A stretch of 51,374 bases of DNA from Chitinophaga pinensis (lineage in GTDB: Bacteria; Bacteroidota; Bacteroidia; Chitinophagales; Chitinophagaceae). The notes under the pieces are model-generated. The model worked only from the letters and a program-made list of their open reading frames with translations, had not been told where the DNA came from and ran no database searches. The stretch covers positions 1 through 51,374 of the forward strand of contig CAMAXV010000018.1 of NCBI GenBank assembly GCA_945862385.1. The letters are read 5' to 3'. The position numbers and the translations under genes are program-made. This document shows, in pieces, positions 25,178-33,459 of the stretch (positions are counted from its first letter, which is position 1; each line of letters begins with the position of its first letter).

Positions 25178-26539
25178 TTATTGAGTAACCAGTTTTTTCT
25201 CGATTTCTTCCAGCGAAACCCCTTTGGTTTCAGGCACTTTCAGCAATACCCAAATCAGTTGAAGGGCCATCATCACGGCAAAAAAAGCAAAGATGGGCCA
25301 GGGATTATCTTTGAAGATGCCTTCCACCTCATCAATGAAAACAGGAGCCACAAGGGTGATGATAGCTGCAAAAACCCAGTGTATACTGGCCCCAAATGCC
25401 TGCCCCAGACCACGAATATGGTTGGGGAATATCTCTGAAATAAATACCCAGATCACTGCGCCCTGTCCTATGGCATGGGCCGCAATAAACATCAGCAGGA
25501 AGGTCAGCAAAAATGAAGGTGATGCACCAGCCTGGAAAGCATAGGCCACCATGGAAAGGCTTATAACATAACCAACAGATCCAATGAGCAACAAAGTCTT
25601 TCTACCCAGTTTATCAATCAGGTATAAACCAACAAAAGTGAATACCAGGTTGGTACCTCCAATTGCGATGGAATTAAGCAAGGATTCTTCCGTTGCTAGT
25701 CCGGCTGCAGCCAGTATCCTTGGTGCATAATAGAGGATAAAGTTGATTCCGGAAACCTGGTTGAAAAAGGCAATAAGAAAAGCCAGCCACATAATTCTAT
25801 TGTAACGGGGCTGCAGGAGCACGGATGCCTTACCACCTGTTGTGGAACCATGACCAGCGGCGGGCGCCTCCTGTACCACATCATTTTCCTGCATACCAAG
25901 AACAGCCATTACTTCAGCTGCGGCAGCCTGATCTTTTTTGGTTGAAAGCAACCAGCGTGGACTCTCCGGAATGCCAAATACCATAAACGAATAAATAAGC
26001 GATGGAACTGTCATCACGCCCAGCATCCAACGCCAATCATTATCCCCTCCAAAACCTGACAAAAGGTAATTGGAGAGATAAGCAACCAGAATACCAAAGA
26101 CAATATTGAACTGGTACATGGCCACGAGCTTTCCGCGTGAAGCTGGCGTAGAGATTTCTGAAATATAAGTGGGTGCTGCAACAGACGAGATACCTATACC
26201 AATTCCGCCAAGCAGCCTGAAAAATGAGAACATATAGGGCCCCTGAGCCAGTGCAGAACCTATTGAAGAAACTGTAAATAGAAGTCCTACTACCAACAAC
26301 ACTTTTTTTCTCCCGTATTTATCTGTTGGTCCGCCCCCAAACACCGAACCGATCACAGTACCCCAGAGTGCCATAGACATGATAAAAAAACCATGAAACC
26401 AGGCTGATGTATTCCATAAAGCCTGTATGTCTTTATCAGCACCGGAGATTACAACCATGTCGAAACCGAAAATAAATCCTGCCAATGCCGCAGTGAGTGA
26501 TATGCCGAAAAGACCGCGACCCTTATGTTCTGGATGCAT
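25178..26539 (-). CDS. MFS sugar porter (sugar/H+ symporter family)
   Basis: A 453-residue membrane protein with twelve hydrophobic segments. Sugar-porter signatures are GFDMVVISGADKDIQALW (span 1), GGGPTDKYGRKKVLLVVG (loop 2-3), GIPESPRWLLS (after span 6), FNQVSGINFILYYAPRI (span 7), IDKLGRKTLLLIGS (loop 8-9) and PETKGVSLEEIEKKL at the C-terminus. It imports a monosaccharide, probably a product of the surrounding hydrolases; the sugar cannot be predicted. It is the first gene of a four-gene minus-strand unit and is divergent from the FAD oxidoreductase (about 106 bp between starts). Confidence 0.93.
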   Translation of the reverse strand: MHPEHKGRGLFGISLTAALAGFIFGFDMVVISGADKDIQALWNTSAWFHGFFIMSMALWGTVIGSVFGGGPTDKYGRKKVLLVVGLLFTVSSIGSALAQGPYMFSFFRLLGGIGIGISSVAAPTYISEISTPASRGKLVAMYQFNIVFGILVAYLSNYLLSGFGGDNDWRWMLGVMTVPSLIYSFMVFGIPESPRWLLSTKKDQAAAAEVMAVLGMQENDVVQEAPAAGHGSTTGGKASVLLQPRYNRIMWLAFLIAFFNQVSGINFILYYAPRILAAAGLATEESLLNSIAIGGTNLVFTFVGLYLIDKLGRKTLLLIGSVGYVISLSMVAYAFQAGASPSFLLTFLLMFIAAHAIGQGAVIWVFISEIFPNHIRGLGQAFGASIHWVFAAIITLVAPVFIDEVEGIFKDNPWPIFAFFAVMMALQLIWVLLKVPETKGVSLEEIEKKLVTQ

Positions 26540-26645
26540 AACAATTATTTAGATGTTTAAGGTACTGATTTTATTAAAATACCAAGGGAATCCTTTCTTG
26601 ATGATTTCCTGTAAAATCAATAGTTTGCCAAAAGAATACAAGTTC

Positions 26646-28358
26646 ATGGAAAGAAGAAACTTTATTGGAGCGTTTGCAACTGTTGCGGGCACGCTGGCAA
26701 CGGGACAGCTGGCAGCAAGTGAGCACAAGCATAATCCGTCTTTCGATAGCAAAACCGGCTCACTTGAAGCAGACCTGGTTGTTGCCGGAGGTGGTCTTGG
26801 CGGGATTGCCACAACACTCGCTGCGCTTCGAAATGGACTTACCGTTATTCTGACTGAAGAAACTGACTGGATTGGCGGACAAATCACATCACAGGGCGTG
26901 CCTCCGGATGAACATCCCTGGATTGAAACCCATGGTGCACCACCCAGCTACAGGGCATTCCGTGAGGGTGTGAGGCAATATTACAAAACCTATTACCCGC
27001 TTACCGATGCGGCAAAAGCCAGAACAAACCTGAATCCAGGCGATGGTGCTGTTTCGAGAATCTGTCACGAACCCAGGGTGGCACTTGCAGTTCTCCAGGG
27101 CATGTTGGCGCCTTTTGAAAGTACAGGTAAACTGACCATCCTAACAGGATTCAGTCCAGCGAAAGCTTCAAAAAACAACAATACCGTAAACACTCTCACC
27201 TTCAGGCACCTATCGTCAGATAAAAGCATTACCCTCTCAGCACCCCTTTTTGTGGATGCCACTGAACTGGGTGATTTATTGCCGATTACCGGAACAGCCT
27301 ACCAAACAGGGACGGAATCCAAAGCTGAAACAGGAGAATGGCATGCTCCTGAAAAAGGCAATACCCTAAACAATCAGGCCTTCACGATGTGCTTTGCGAT
27401 TGATTATCTGCCGGGGGAGAACCATGTGATTGAACAACCTGCGGAATACCCATTCTGGCGCAACCACATTCCCCCGCTGACACCGGCATGGTCTGGCAAA
27501 TTACTCGACCTGAACTATTCCAGTCCGTCTACCCTGCAACCCAAAGCCCTGGGTTTCCATCCCGAAGGAGTGGCAACAGGTGATAAACTGAACCTTTGGA
27601 ATTACAGGCGCATCATTCATAAAAATAATTTTACAAAAGGATTTTATCCAGGAGATATCAGTCTGGTTAACTGGCCCCAGAATGATTACATGCTTGGGAA
27701 TATTGTGGATGTTAGTCCGAAAGAATTCACCAAACATGTCAACCGCGCCAAACAACTCAGCCTGTCTCTGCTCTATTGGCTGCAAACAGAAGCGCCAAGA
27801 CCGGATGGTGGAAAAGGTTGGTCCGGATTACGGCTCAGAAAAGACATCATGGGTACTGATGACGGACTCGCCAAGTACCCCTACGTCCGCGAATCGAGGA
27901 GAATAAAAGCTTTATTCACCGTTACAGAAGCGCACGTAGGGAAGGAACAATCTGCTGCCAATCCGGCACCTAAATGTAATGGCGGCGCAGTAGCATTCGA
28001 AGACAGCGTGGGGATTGGGTATTACCACATCGACCTCCATCCGAGTTCGGCGGGAGACAACTACATCGACTTCCCATCAGTGCCCTTCCAGATACCATTG
28101 GGTGCCCTGATACCGGTAGCTACTGAAAACCTGCTGCCAGCATGCAAGAACATCGGCACAACCCATATCACCAATGGCTGTTACAGGCTGCATCCCGTGG
28201 AATGGAGCATCGGAGAAGCAGTGGGATGTTTGGCTGCATTTGCCAGACAAAAGAAAATTACCCCCAGGGAAATCAGGGAAAACAAAGTTTACCTGAGGGA
28301 ATTCCAGGATTTTATCCGTGCCCAGGGCATCGAAACCGACTGGCCTGCAAAGCCCTGA
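26646..28358 (+). CDS. Tat-exported FAD-dependent oxidoreductase
   Basis: The start at 26646 (570 residues) is chosen because it begins MERRNFIGAFATVAGTLATG, a Tat-type signal with twin Arg; the longer open frame to 26553 has no signal. The FAD-binding motif follows: DLVVAGGGLGGIATTLAALR, then TEETDWIGGQITSQGVPPDE. Later segments LFVDATELGDLLPITG and NIGTTHITNGCYRLHPVEWS are typical of PF12831-type proteins. It is probably folded with FAD in the cytoplasm and exported. Its stop directly abuts the stop of the convergent esterase gene. The substrate is unknown; a sugar oxidation feeding electrons to periplasmic carriers is inference. Confidence 0.88.
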   Translation: MERRNFIGAFATVAGTLATGQLAASEHKHNPSFDSKTGSLEADLVVAGGGLGGIATTLAALRNGLTVILTEETDWIGGQITSQGVPPDEHPWIETHGAPPSYRAFREGVRQYYKTYYPLTDAAKARTNLNPGDGAVSRICHEPRVALAVLQGMLAPFESTGKLTILTGFSPAKASKNNNTVNTLTFRHLSSDKSITLSAPLFVDATELGDLLPITGTAYQTGTESKAETGEWHAPEKGNTLNNQAFTMCFAIDYLPGENHVIEQPAEYPFWRNHIPPLTPAWSGKLLDLNYSSPSTLQPKALGFHPEGVATGDKLNLWNYRRIIHKNNFTKGFYPGDISLVNWPQNDYMLGNIVDVSPKEFTKHVNRAKQLSLSLLYWLQTEAPRPDGGKGWSGLRLRKDIMGTDDGLAKYPYVRESRRIKALFTVTEAHVGKEQSAANPAPKCNGGAVAFEDSVGIGYYHIDLHPSSAGDNYIDFPSVPFQIPLGALIPVATENLLPACKNIGTTHITNGCYRLHPVEWSIGEAVGCLAAFARQKKITPREIRENKVYLREFQDFIRAQGIETDWPAKP

Positions 28359-28365
28359 TCAGGGC
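28352..28365. other. 14-bp perfect palindrome over two abutting stop codons
   Basis: GCCCTGA-TCAGGGC is centred exactly between the TGA of the FAD oxidoreductase (28356-28358) and the TGA of the convergent esterase (28359-28361 on the minus strand). A short T-run (28370-28374) follows on the plus strand. It could act as a weak bidirectional terminator, since no other terminator space exists, but part of the symmetry follows from two facing TGA codons. Confidence 0.5.
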
Positions 28366-29651
28366 CTGATTTTTGACAACAGCCACTGGCTCATTGCCTG
28401 TCTCTGCTCGGGATAAGTCCAGTGCCCTGTATCATGGAATATATTTGCCTGCTTGGGCGCGTTAACCACATTGTAGGCAGCATAAAAAGAAGTGGGCGGA
28501 CAAGTCTCGTCATTGAAACCCCAGCTGTAATATCCTTCGATATTAACCTGCCTGGAAAAGTTGACCACATCGTAATAAGCCAGTGCAGTCTTTGCTTTGT
28601 CACTTTGCGGGTTCCAGGGATGACCTTCGCTGAACATATGAGGCCAACCACCAGCCCTTCCTTTCAAGTATCCTGTAAGGTCTGCCAGGGCAGGATAAAG
28701 GGCTGCCATGTATTTTACCCGTTTGTCTAGCGCTGCAGTTACAACAGTAAGGGCACCACCCTGACTGCCACCCATCACAGCAAGAGTCTTTCCGTCGTAT
28801 TCAGGCAGGGAAACGAGCAGGTCGTTGGCCCTGACTACATTGGTATAAACCCTTTTGTAATAGTTTTTATCGCGGTCATCGAGGTTGAAATAGAAATAAC
28901 TTTTGAGTCCACCGTTTACAAGGTCATTATACACCTGAAGATCCATATTGACAGGTATACCATGTATACCAATTGTAAATACAATTACGCCCTTATCAGC
29001 CAGCTCCAGATCGGGGGCATATGGACGAATACCGGCACCAGGTACCTGCAATACTGCAGGGTATTTACCGGGAGCCTTGGGAACGGCCAGCATGCCATAA
29101 ATCCTTGAACCGCCATATCCCTGGCAACTCACATGGTAGGCGTTGGTCTTGGAAGATGACCGTTCTGGCAGGAGCGTAAACTTGGCATCAAGTGGCAACT
29201 TAGCTAACTCTGCGATATTAGCAGACCAGAACTGTTCGAAATCTGCGGGCTTTTCAACAGCCGGCTGAATCTTCGTGATATCATAGCCTGCAGTGGTGAG
29301 ATTGCGGTATACTTTTCCGTCAACCCTGGTCGTTACAACGCACCTTAAAAAACCCGGCTCTTTCATGGTAAATCCTGCAGTCTGAAACTGGGCATCTTTC
29401 AGTGTAACTGAATCTGACTTCATTGGTTTCATCCGTTCTGGACCAACCTGATAAAATATTTTTACCCCTTTCTGAGGAACACCAAACTTCAACACCTGAA
29501 TAGAAAATGTGGCAGGCTCACCCGCTTTGTATTCCCAATTGTCGTGATTAGGAGTGATCACAATCTGAACAGGCTGAACAGTGGGTTGTGCCCATGAAGT
29601 AACAAAGGAGCAGAGCAACAGAAAAATGGCAAGCGACCGGCGGAATGACAT
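28359..29651 (-). CDS. Acetylxylan esterase-like alpha/beta hydrolase (AXE1/CE7-type)
   Basis: A 430-residue protein with a signal peptide (about 1-21), a beta-sandwich N-terminal part (about 25-130) and an AXE1-like hydrolase domain: YPAVLQVPGAGIRPYAPD (oxyanion region), the elbow AVMGGSQGGALTVV, DETCPPTSFYAAYN (Asp) and FHDTGHWTYPEQ (His). CE7 enzymes remove acetyl groups from small acetylated saccharides. It is the last gene of the 11-gene minus-strand run, 10 bp after the sulfatase, and converges with the FAD oxidoreductase. Confidence 0.87.
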   Translation of the reverse strand: MSFRRSLAIFLLLCSFVTSWAQPTVQPVQIVITPNHDNWEYKAGEPATFSIQVLKFGVPQKGVKIFYQVGPERMKPMKSDSVTLKDAQFQTAGFTMKEPGFLRCVVTTRVDGKVYRNLTTAGYDITKIQPAVEKPADFEQFWSANIAELAKLPLDAKFTLLPERSSSKTNAYHVSCQGYGGSRIYGMLAVPKAPGKYPAVLQVPGAGIRPYAPDLELADKGVIVFTIGIHGIPVNMDLQVYNDLVNGGLKSYFYFNLDDRDKNYYKRVYTNVVRANDLLVSLPEYDGKTLAVMGGSQGGALTVVTAALDKRVKYMAALYPALADLTGYLKGRAGGWPHMFSEGHPWNPQSDKAKTALAYYDVVNFSRQVNIEGYYSWGFNDETCPPTSFYAAYNVVNAPKQANIFHDTGHWTYPEQRQAMSQWLLSKIRP

Positions 29652-29661
29652 ATTAGTTATT

Positions 29662-31176
29662 TTAATGAGATGAATTTAATGCTTTTATGGTTTCCAGCAA
29701 TCGGGTCAGTTCAGACACTTTTCCAGGATTCGCTGCTGCCATGTTCTGGGTTTCACCGGGATCATCTTTGAGGTTATACAATTGTACCTCAGGCTCACCT
29801 GGTTTTGCCTTAATTTGTTTAGGCACTGTAAATCCGCCAGAACCCAGCCCCAATATAAGTTTCCAGTCGCCCTGCCGGACGGCAAAAAATCCAACAGATG
29901 AGCTGTGTACAACCGCAGGCTGATTCTCCACAGCTTTCATTTTTCCAGTAAGCACAGGTAAAATGCTATAGCTGTCTTCCACCCGGTATTGAGCACTTTT
30001 ATCTCCAACTATATCAACTGCCGTAGCCATCAGGTTAGCCAATGTGGTAGTGGCATCACTCACAGTTCCTGCCTTCACTTTACCGGGCCACCTTACAATG
30101 AAAGGTATGCGATGGCCTCCTTCAAAGGCATCACCCTTCATCCCCCGCCAGGGACCGGCTGACACATGATTGTATTTACTGATGTAGTCACTTCTCCAGT
30201 ACGGACCGTTGTCGCTGGTAAAAATGACAATGGTGTTTTTGGATAGTCCGGCTTTCTCGAGTGTTTTCAAAATCATGCCAACTGAGGCATCCAATTGTTC
30301 TGTAAAATCGCCATATTCCCCAACTTTGGATTTCCCCCGGAATTCATCTGCAGGCACCCAGGGTGTATGGGGAGCAGGCAATGGCAGGTAAAGAAAAAAG
30401 GGCTTGTCTTTTGTTTGTGCGGAGATAAAGGCCTGTGCTTTTCTGGTGAAATTGGGAATGACATCATTAAAATCAAATGCAGGCGACATCAGTCCTGCCC
30501 GCCAGAACGCTCCTGCATATCCCGTATCCGGTTTTTGTCCTTGGGTCATGGCAGTCAGCGGTTCTTCCAGCCTGCCATTCTCCACATAACAATAGGGCTG
30601 CATATCCAGTGAGGCGGGCAATACGTAGCTATAATCAAAGCCATTATTGGCCGGACTAACAGACATCCCCTGCGAAAGATCAACATGGTCTGGATTCATT
30701 TCGCTGTCAATTCCATAACCCTTGTTTTGCAGTAAATGGGCATATTCACGCTTTGGCGTCCATCCCAGTCCGAGGTGCCATTTGCCGATGACTCCGGTAT
30801 TGTACCCATGCTGCTTCAATAATGCAGCCACAGTTGCCCTGTCGTTTTCCATCAATGGTCTGCTGAAGCCATTCAATACGCCTACAGGTTTGGCACTGCG
30901 CCAGGGATAACGACCGGTCATGATGGCATACCGGGTTGGCGTGCACACACTCGATGGGGAATGGGCATCTGTAAAGCGCATGCCTTGCCGGGCGAGTTGA
31001 TCAATGTTGGGTGTATTGATTTTGCCTGCTGCATTGTAGGCTTTGACATCACCATACCCGAGGTCGTCTGCGAGGATATAAATGATATTAGGCAACTTGT
31101 TTTGGGCGATGGATTGATGGTGGGAAATGAATAGCACCATCAAAGACAGGCCAAGCGATTTAAACATGTATTTCAT
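29662..31176 (-). CDS. Sulfatase (formylglycine-type, arylsulfatase family)
   Basis: A 504-residue protein with a signal peptide (about 1-24, MVLFISHHQSIAQ). Sulfatase signatures are PNIIYILADDLGYGD (metal-binding Asp pair), SVCTPTRYAIMTGRYPW with the CTPTR site at 78-82 (Cys78 to formylglycine), NTGVIGKWHLGLGW and IVIFTSDNGPYWRSD. It hydrolyses a sulfate ester on a saccharide in the periplasm. Gaps to its neighbours are 9 and 10 bp. It is the second of three sulfatase domains in the window, all with a Cys at the active site. Confidence 0.93.
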   Translation of the reverse strand: MKYMFKSLGLSLMVLFISHHQSIAQNKLPNIIYILADDLGYGDVKAYNAAGKINTPNIDQLARQGMRFTDAHSPSSVCTPTRYAIMTGRYPWRSAKPVGVLNGFSRPLMENDRATVAALLKQHGYNTGVIGKWHLGLGWTPKREYAHLLQNKGYGIDSEMNPDHVDLSQGMSVSPANNGFDYSYVLPASLDMQPYCYVENGRLEEPLTAMTQGQKPDTGYAGAFWRAGLMSPAFDFNDVIPNFTRKAQAFISAQTKDKPFFLYLPLPAPHTPWVPADEFRGKSKVGEYGDFTEQLDASVGMILKTLEKAGLSKNTIVIFTSDNGPYWRSDYISKYNHVSAGPWRGMKGDAFEGGHRIPFIVRWPGKVKAGTVSDATTTLANLMATAVDIVGDKSAQYRVEDSYSILPVLTGKMKAVENQPAVVHSSSVGFFAVRQGDWKLILGLGSGGFTVPKQIKAKPGEPEVQLYNLKDDPGETQNMAAANPGKVSELTRLLETIKALNSSH

Positions 31177-31185
31177 CTTAATGCG

Positions 31186-32235
31186 TTAAGGTTTCAATGA
31201 CTTTATCCAGTCGCTGATGAGCTTTACACCCTCAGCATGAATGAGCTTTCTGCTGACCTCTGGCATCATCACGCCAGGATCTGTGGACTGCATGCGGTAT
31301 AAAAGTATGCTTTCGGTTGGTTTTCCCGGATGAATATCATACTGAAGATTTCCAGATCCCCTGCCTGCAGCAATAGGGGTCTTGAAAATACCATAGGCTG
31401 ATTGATCAGTAGTCTTCCAATCCAGGAAAAGTCCGGAAGTCTGTGCAGGACCTGTCTTGTTGTGGCAGTGTGCACAATTGATGTCAAGGTAAGCTTTTGC
31501 CCTTTCATCAATCGATTTGGTTTGATCGCTGTAGTTTACAAATTGAGGAACAGCATTCATGTCTGCAGGTAGGCCGGTCATCATGGCATCCTGCGACCAT
31601 TTTTTAAGCTGGTTTTCTATACCGGCAGCATAATCATGATCGCCATTAAGTTGTCTTGCAGATGGACCGATAGGCGTCATGGCACCATTACTTTCATGAC
31701 AGCTCTTACATTGGTTCATATTGGGAACCGTATATTCAAAGGCAATTTTTTCGCCTTTTTCGTTTAGGTAAGCAACATGGGCAGTTCCACCTGCCACATC
31801 CAGTAAAGCATCAGTCTGTTCTTCATTCCAAATATAGGGAAGTGATTTCCAACCCTTGGCTTCATGGATGAGGATACGTGTCTCTATCAGGCGCCTTCCT
31901 TTCGATGGGTCTTTCTGATCGTTGTAATAGTAAAAAGTTTTCGCAATGGTCGTGCCTACTGGAAATTGAAAGACTGAATCCGGATTGTATTTCACATGTT
32001 CGCCACTGGGCAATTGCACGAAACGCAGTTTGTATGCATAGTCTGAAAACAAGGGTGAATTGAGGGAATAGGGCATCACATTTTTCACCGGTTGCTGATC
32101 ACTGATTTTTCCTTCAAAAAGCCCGTATTCCGATAAACGTTGTTTGTAGGCAAACTGCTCTGCCCCCTTGAAAGACATGGAAAAAATGGTGACCATCAAC
32201 ACCAGCAGCACAATGGCAACATATCCCTTCTTCAT
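31186..32235 (-). CDS. SO2930-family dihaem c-type cytochrome
   Basis: A 349-residue protein with an N-terminal hydrophobic export signal (about 4-22). Two canonical haem motifs are present: CKSCH in TVPNMNQCKSCHESNGAMTP and CAHCH in AYLDINCAHCHNKTGPAQT. The pieces YGLFEGKISDQQP and NVMPYSLNSPLFSDYAYKLR near the N-terminus match the pattern of the TIGR03806/SO2930 family. That family is known to sit next to the parallel beta-helix family TIGR03805, and here that neighbour is the gene immediately upstream (9 bp). It probably carries electrons in the periplasm. Confidence 0.88.
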   Translation of the reverse strand: MKKGYVAIVLLVLMVTIFSMSFKGAEQFAYKQRLSEYGLFEGKISDQQPVKNVMPYSLNSPLFSDYAYKLRFVQLPSGEHVKYNPDSVFQFPVGTTIAKTFYYYNDQKDPSKGRRLIETRILIHEAKGWKSLPYIWNEEQTDALLDVAGGTAHVAYLNEKGEKIAFEYTVPNMNQCKSCHESNGAMTPIGPSARQLNGDHDYAAGIENQLKKWSQDAMMTGLPADMNAVPQFVNYSDQTKSIDERAKAYLDINCAHCHNKTGPAQTSGLFLDWKTTDQSAYGIFKTPIAAGRGSGNLQYDIHPGKPTESILLYRMQSTDPGVMMPEVSRKLIHAEGVKLISDWIKSLKP

Positions 32236-32244
32236 CTTGATGAC

Positions 32245-33453
32245 TTATTGTTTATTGTTCAATACAATGGGTGCAAGGCTACAGTTGAATGGTGTAACAT
32301 CGCGTGAAATATTCTTGAAATCATTTTCTGCATCAATGTTGGCAAAGCTCTGGTTCTTGTTGTTCTGGATGCAGATCATGTATTCTGCCTTCACATTTCC
32401 TGAAGCATCGCGGTATTTTGGATTGATGATTCCGTCATAAACGATATGGGGAACATTGCGTCCGAATTTCAATTTGAAATGATAGATTTGTGCAAAACGC
32501 CCTTCCAAGGGCACTTTTCGCTTCTTTCTTTCAAAAGTATTATCATGCACTGAAATGGCACTGGGGTATGGATTGTACTGTTTGTCTTTGAACTTGTTTT
32601 CAGTGATATAATAACTGATGATACCCACACCCATGGTGCTGTTGTTGATGATTTCATTGTTGAACACCTCAACATGGTTGGCGGCAAGCAGCATGACCCC
32701 TGTTCCTTTTGGCACCTTGGCCACAATGTTTCCTTTCGGGGCAAAATTGGAAAGATTATTCTCTTTGATGATGTTGTTGTGTACGGAAACATATCCACCC
32801 TGCTTTTGGATTAGACCAGGCAAATCAAATACCAGAATTCCTCCTGTATTGCCTGTTGCAAGGTTATTGTACACCTCGGCATAAAGGGAATTTTCAATCT
32901 CAATTCCAGCAACATTGTTGTAGGCTGTGCAGTTTTTCACCACAATGTATTTAGACTGTCCCACATAGATTCCGGCATCTGAAGCACCAATGGCAATACA
33001 GCTGTCGATCAGCACATTTTCGCATTGCACAGGATAGAGTGCATATCCCCCATTTTTTTCATCGGGCTTGCCCGTCCATTCTGCCTTGACACGCCTGAAA
33101 GTGATTCCCTTCACGTGCATGGTCTTGATCAGGTCTCCTTTGGAATCCTGAACGGTCATGTCTTCCAGTACAATGTTTTCACAGTTGCTGACCCTTATCC
33201 CCTCTGCTCCTGAAGTCTGATCTTTAAAAGTAAGGATGGTTTTGTCGATGCCTTTTCCTCTGACTACAATATTTTTTTTGCCGTCCAAAGAGAGGCTTTT
33301 TGTAATACTGAAAACACCTCCATCCAGGTTAACTACATCTCCATCTTCTGCCAGAATCAGATCGGTCTGAATTTTTTTCTCAATATCAGCCTGGGCATTC
33401 AAATCAATTGCAATGCACAGTGCCGTTGAAATCAACCAAAATATTTTCTTCAT
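32245..33453 (-). CDS. Parallel beta-helix repeat protein (TIGR03805-like)
   Basis: A 402-residue protein with a signal peptide (about 1-20). From about residue 60 it shows right-handed beta-helix rungs, for example GIRVSNCENIVLEDMTVQDS, ENVLIDSCIAIGASDAGIYV, YIVVKNCTAYNNVAGIEIEN and AEVYNNLATGNTGGILVFDL. The fold occurs in lyases and glycosidases. No GH28 catalytic Asp set is apparent, so a catalytic role is not claimed. It is paired with the dihaem cytochrome downstream, a conserved pairing in other bacteria. Confidence 0.85.
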   Translation of the reverse strand: MKKIFWLISTALCIAIDLNAQADIEKKIQTDLILAEDGDVVNLDGGVFSITKSLSLDGKKNIVVRGKGIDKTILTFKDQTSGAEGIRVSNCENIVLEDMTVQDSKGDLIKTMHVKGITFRRVKAEWTGKPDEKNGGYALYPVQCENVLIDSCIAIGASDAGIYVGQSKYIVVKNCTAYNNVAGIEIENSLYAEVYNNLATGNTGGILVFDLPGLIQKQGGYVSVHNNIIKENNLSNFAPKGNIVAKVPKGTGVMLLAANHVEVFNNEIINNSTMGVGIISYYITENKFKDKQYNPYPSAISVHDNTFERKKRKVPLEGRFAQIYHFKLKFGRNVPHIVYDGIINPKYRDASGNVKAEYMICIQNNKNQSFANIDAENDFKNISRDVTPFNCSLAPIVLNNKQ

Positions 33454-33459
33454 GATTTG

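Noticed and set aside
30295-30659. Overlapping plus-strand frames inside the sulfatase gene
   Set aside because: They are antisense to conserved sulfatase motifs and have no signal or family resemblance.
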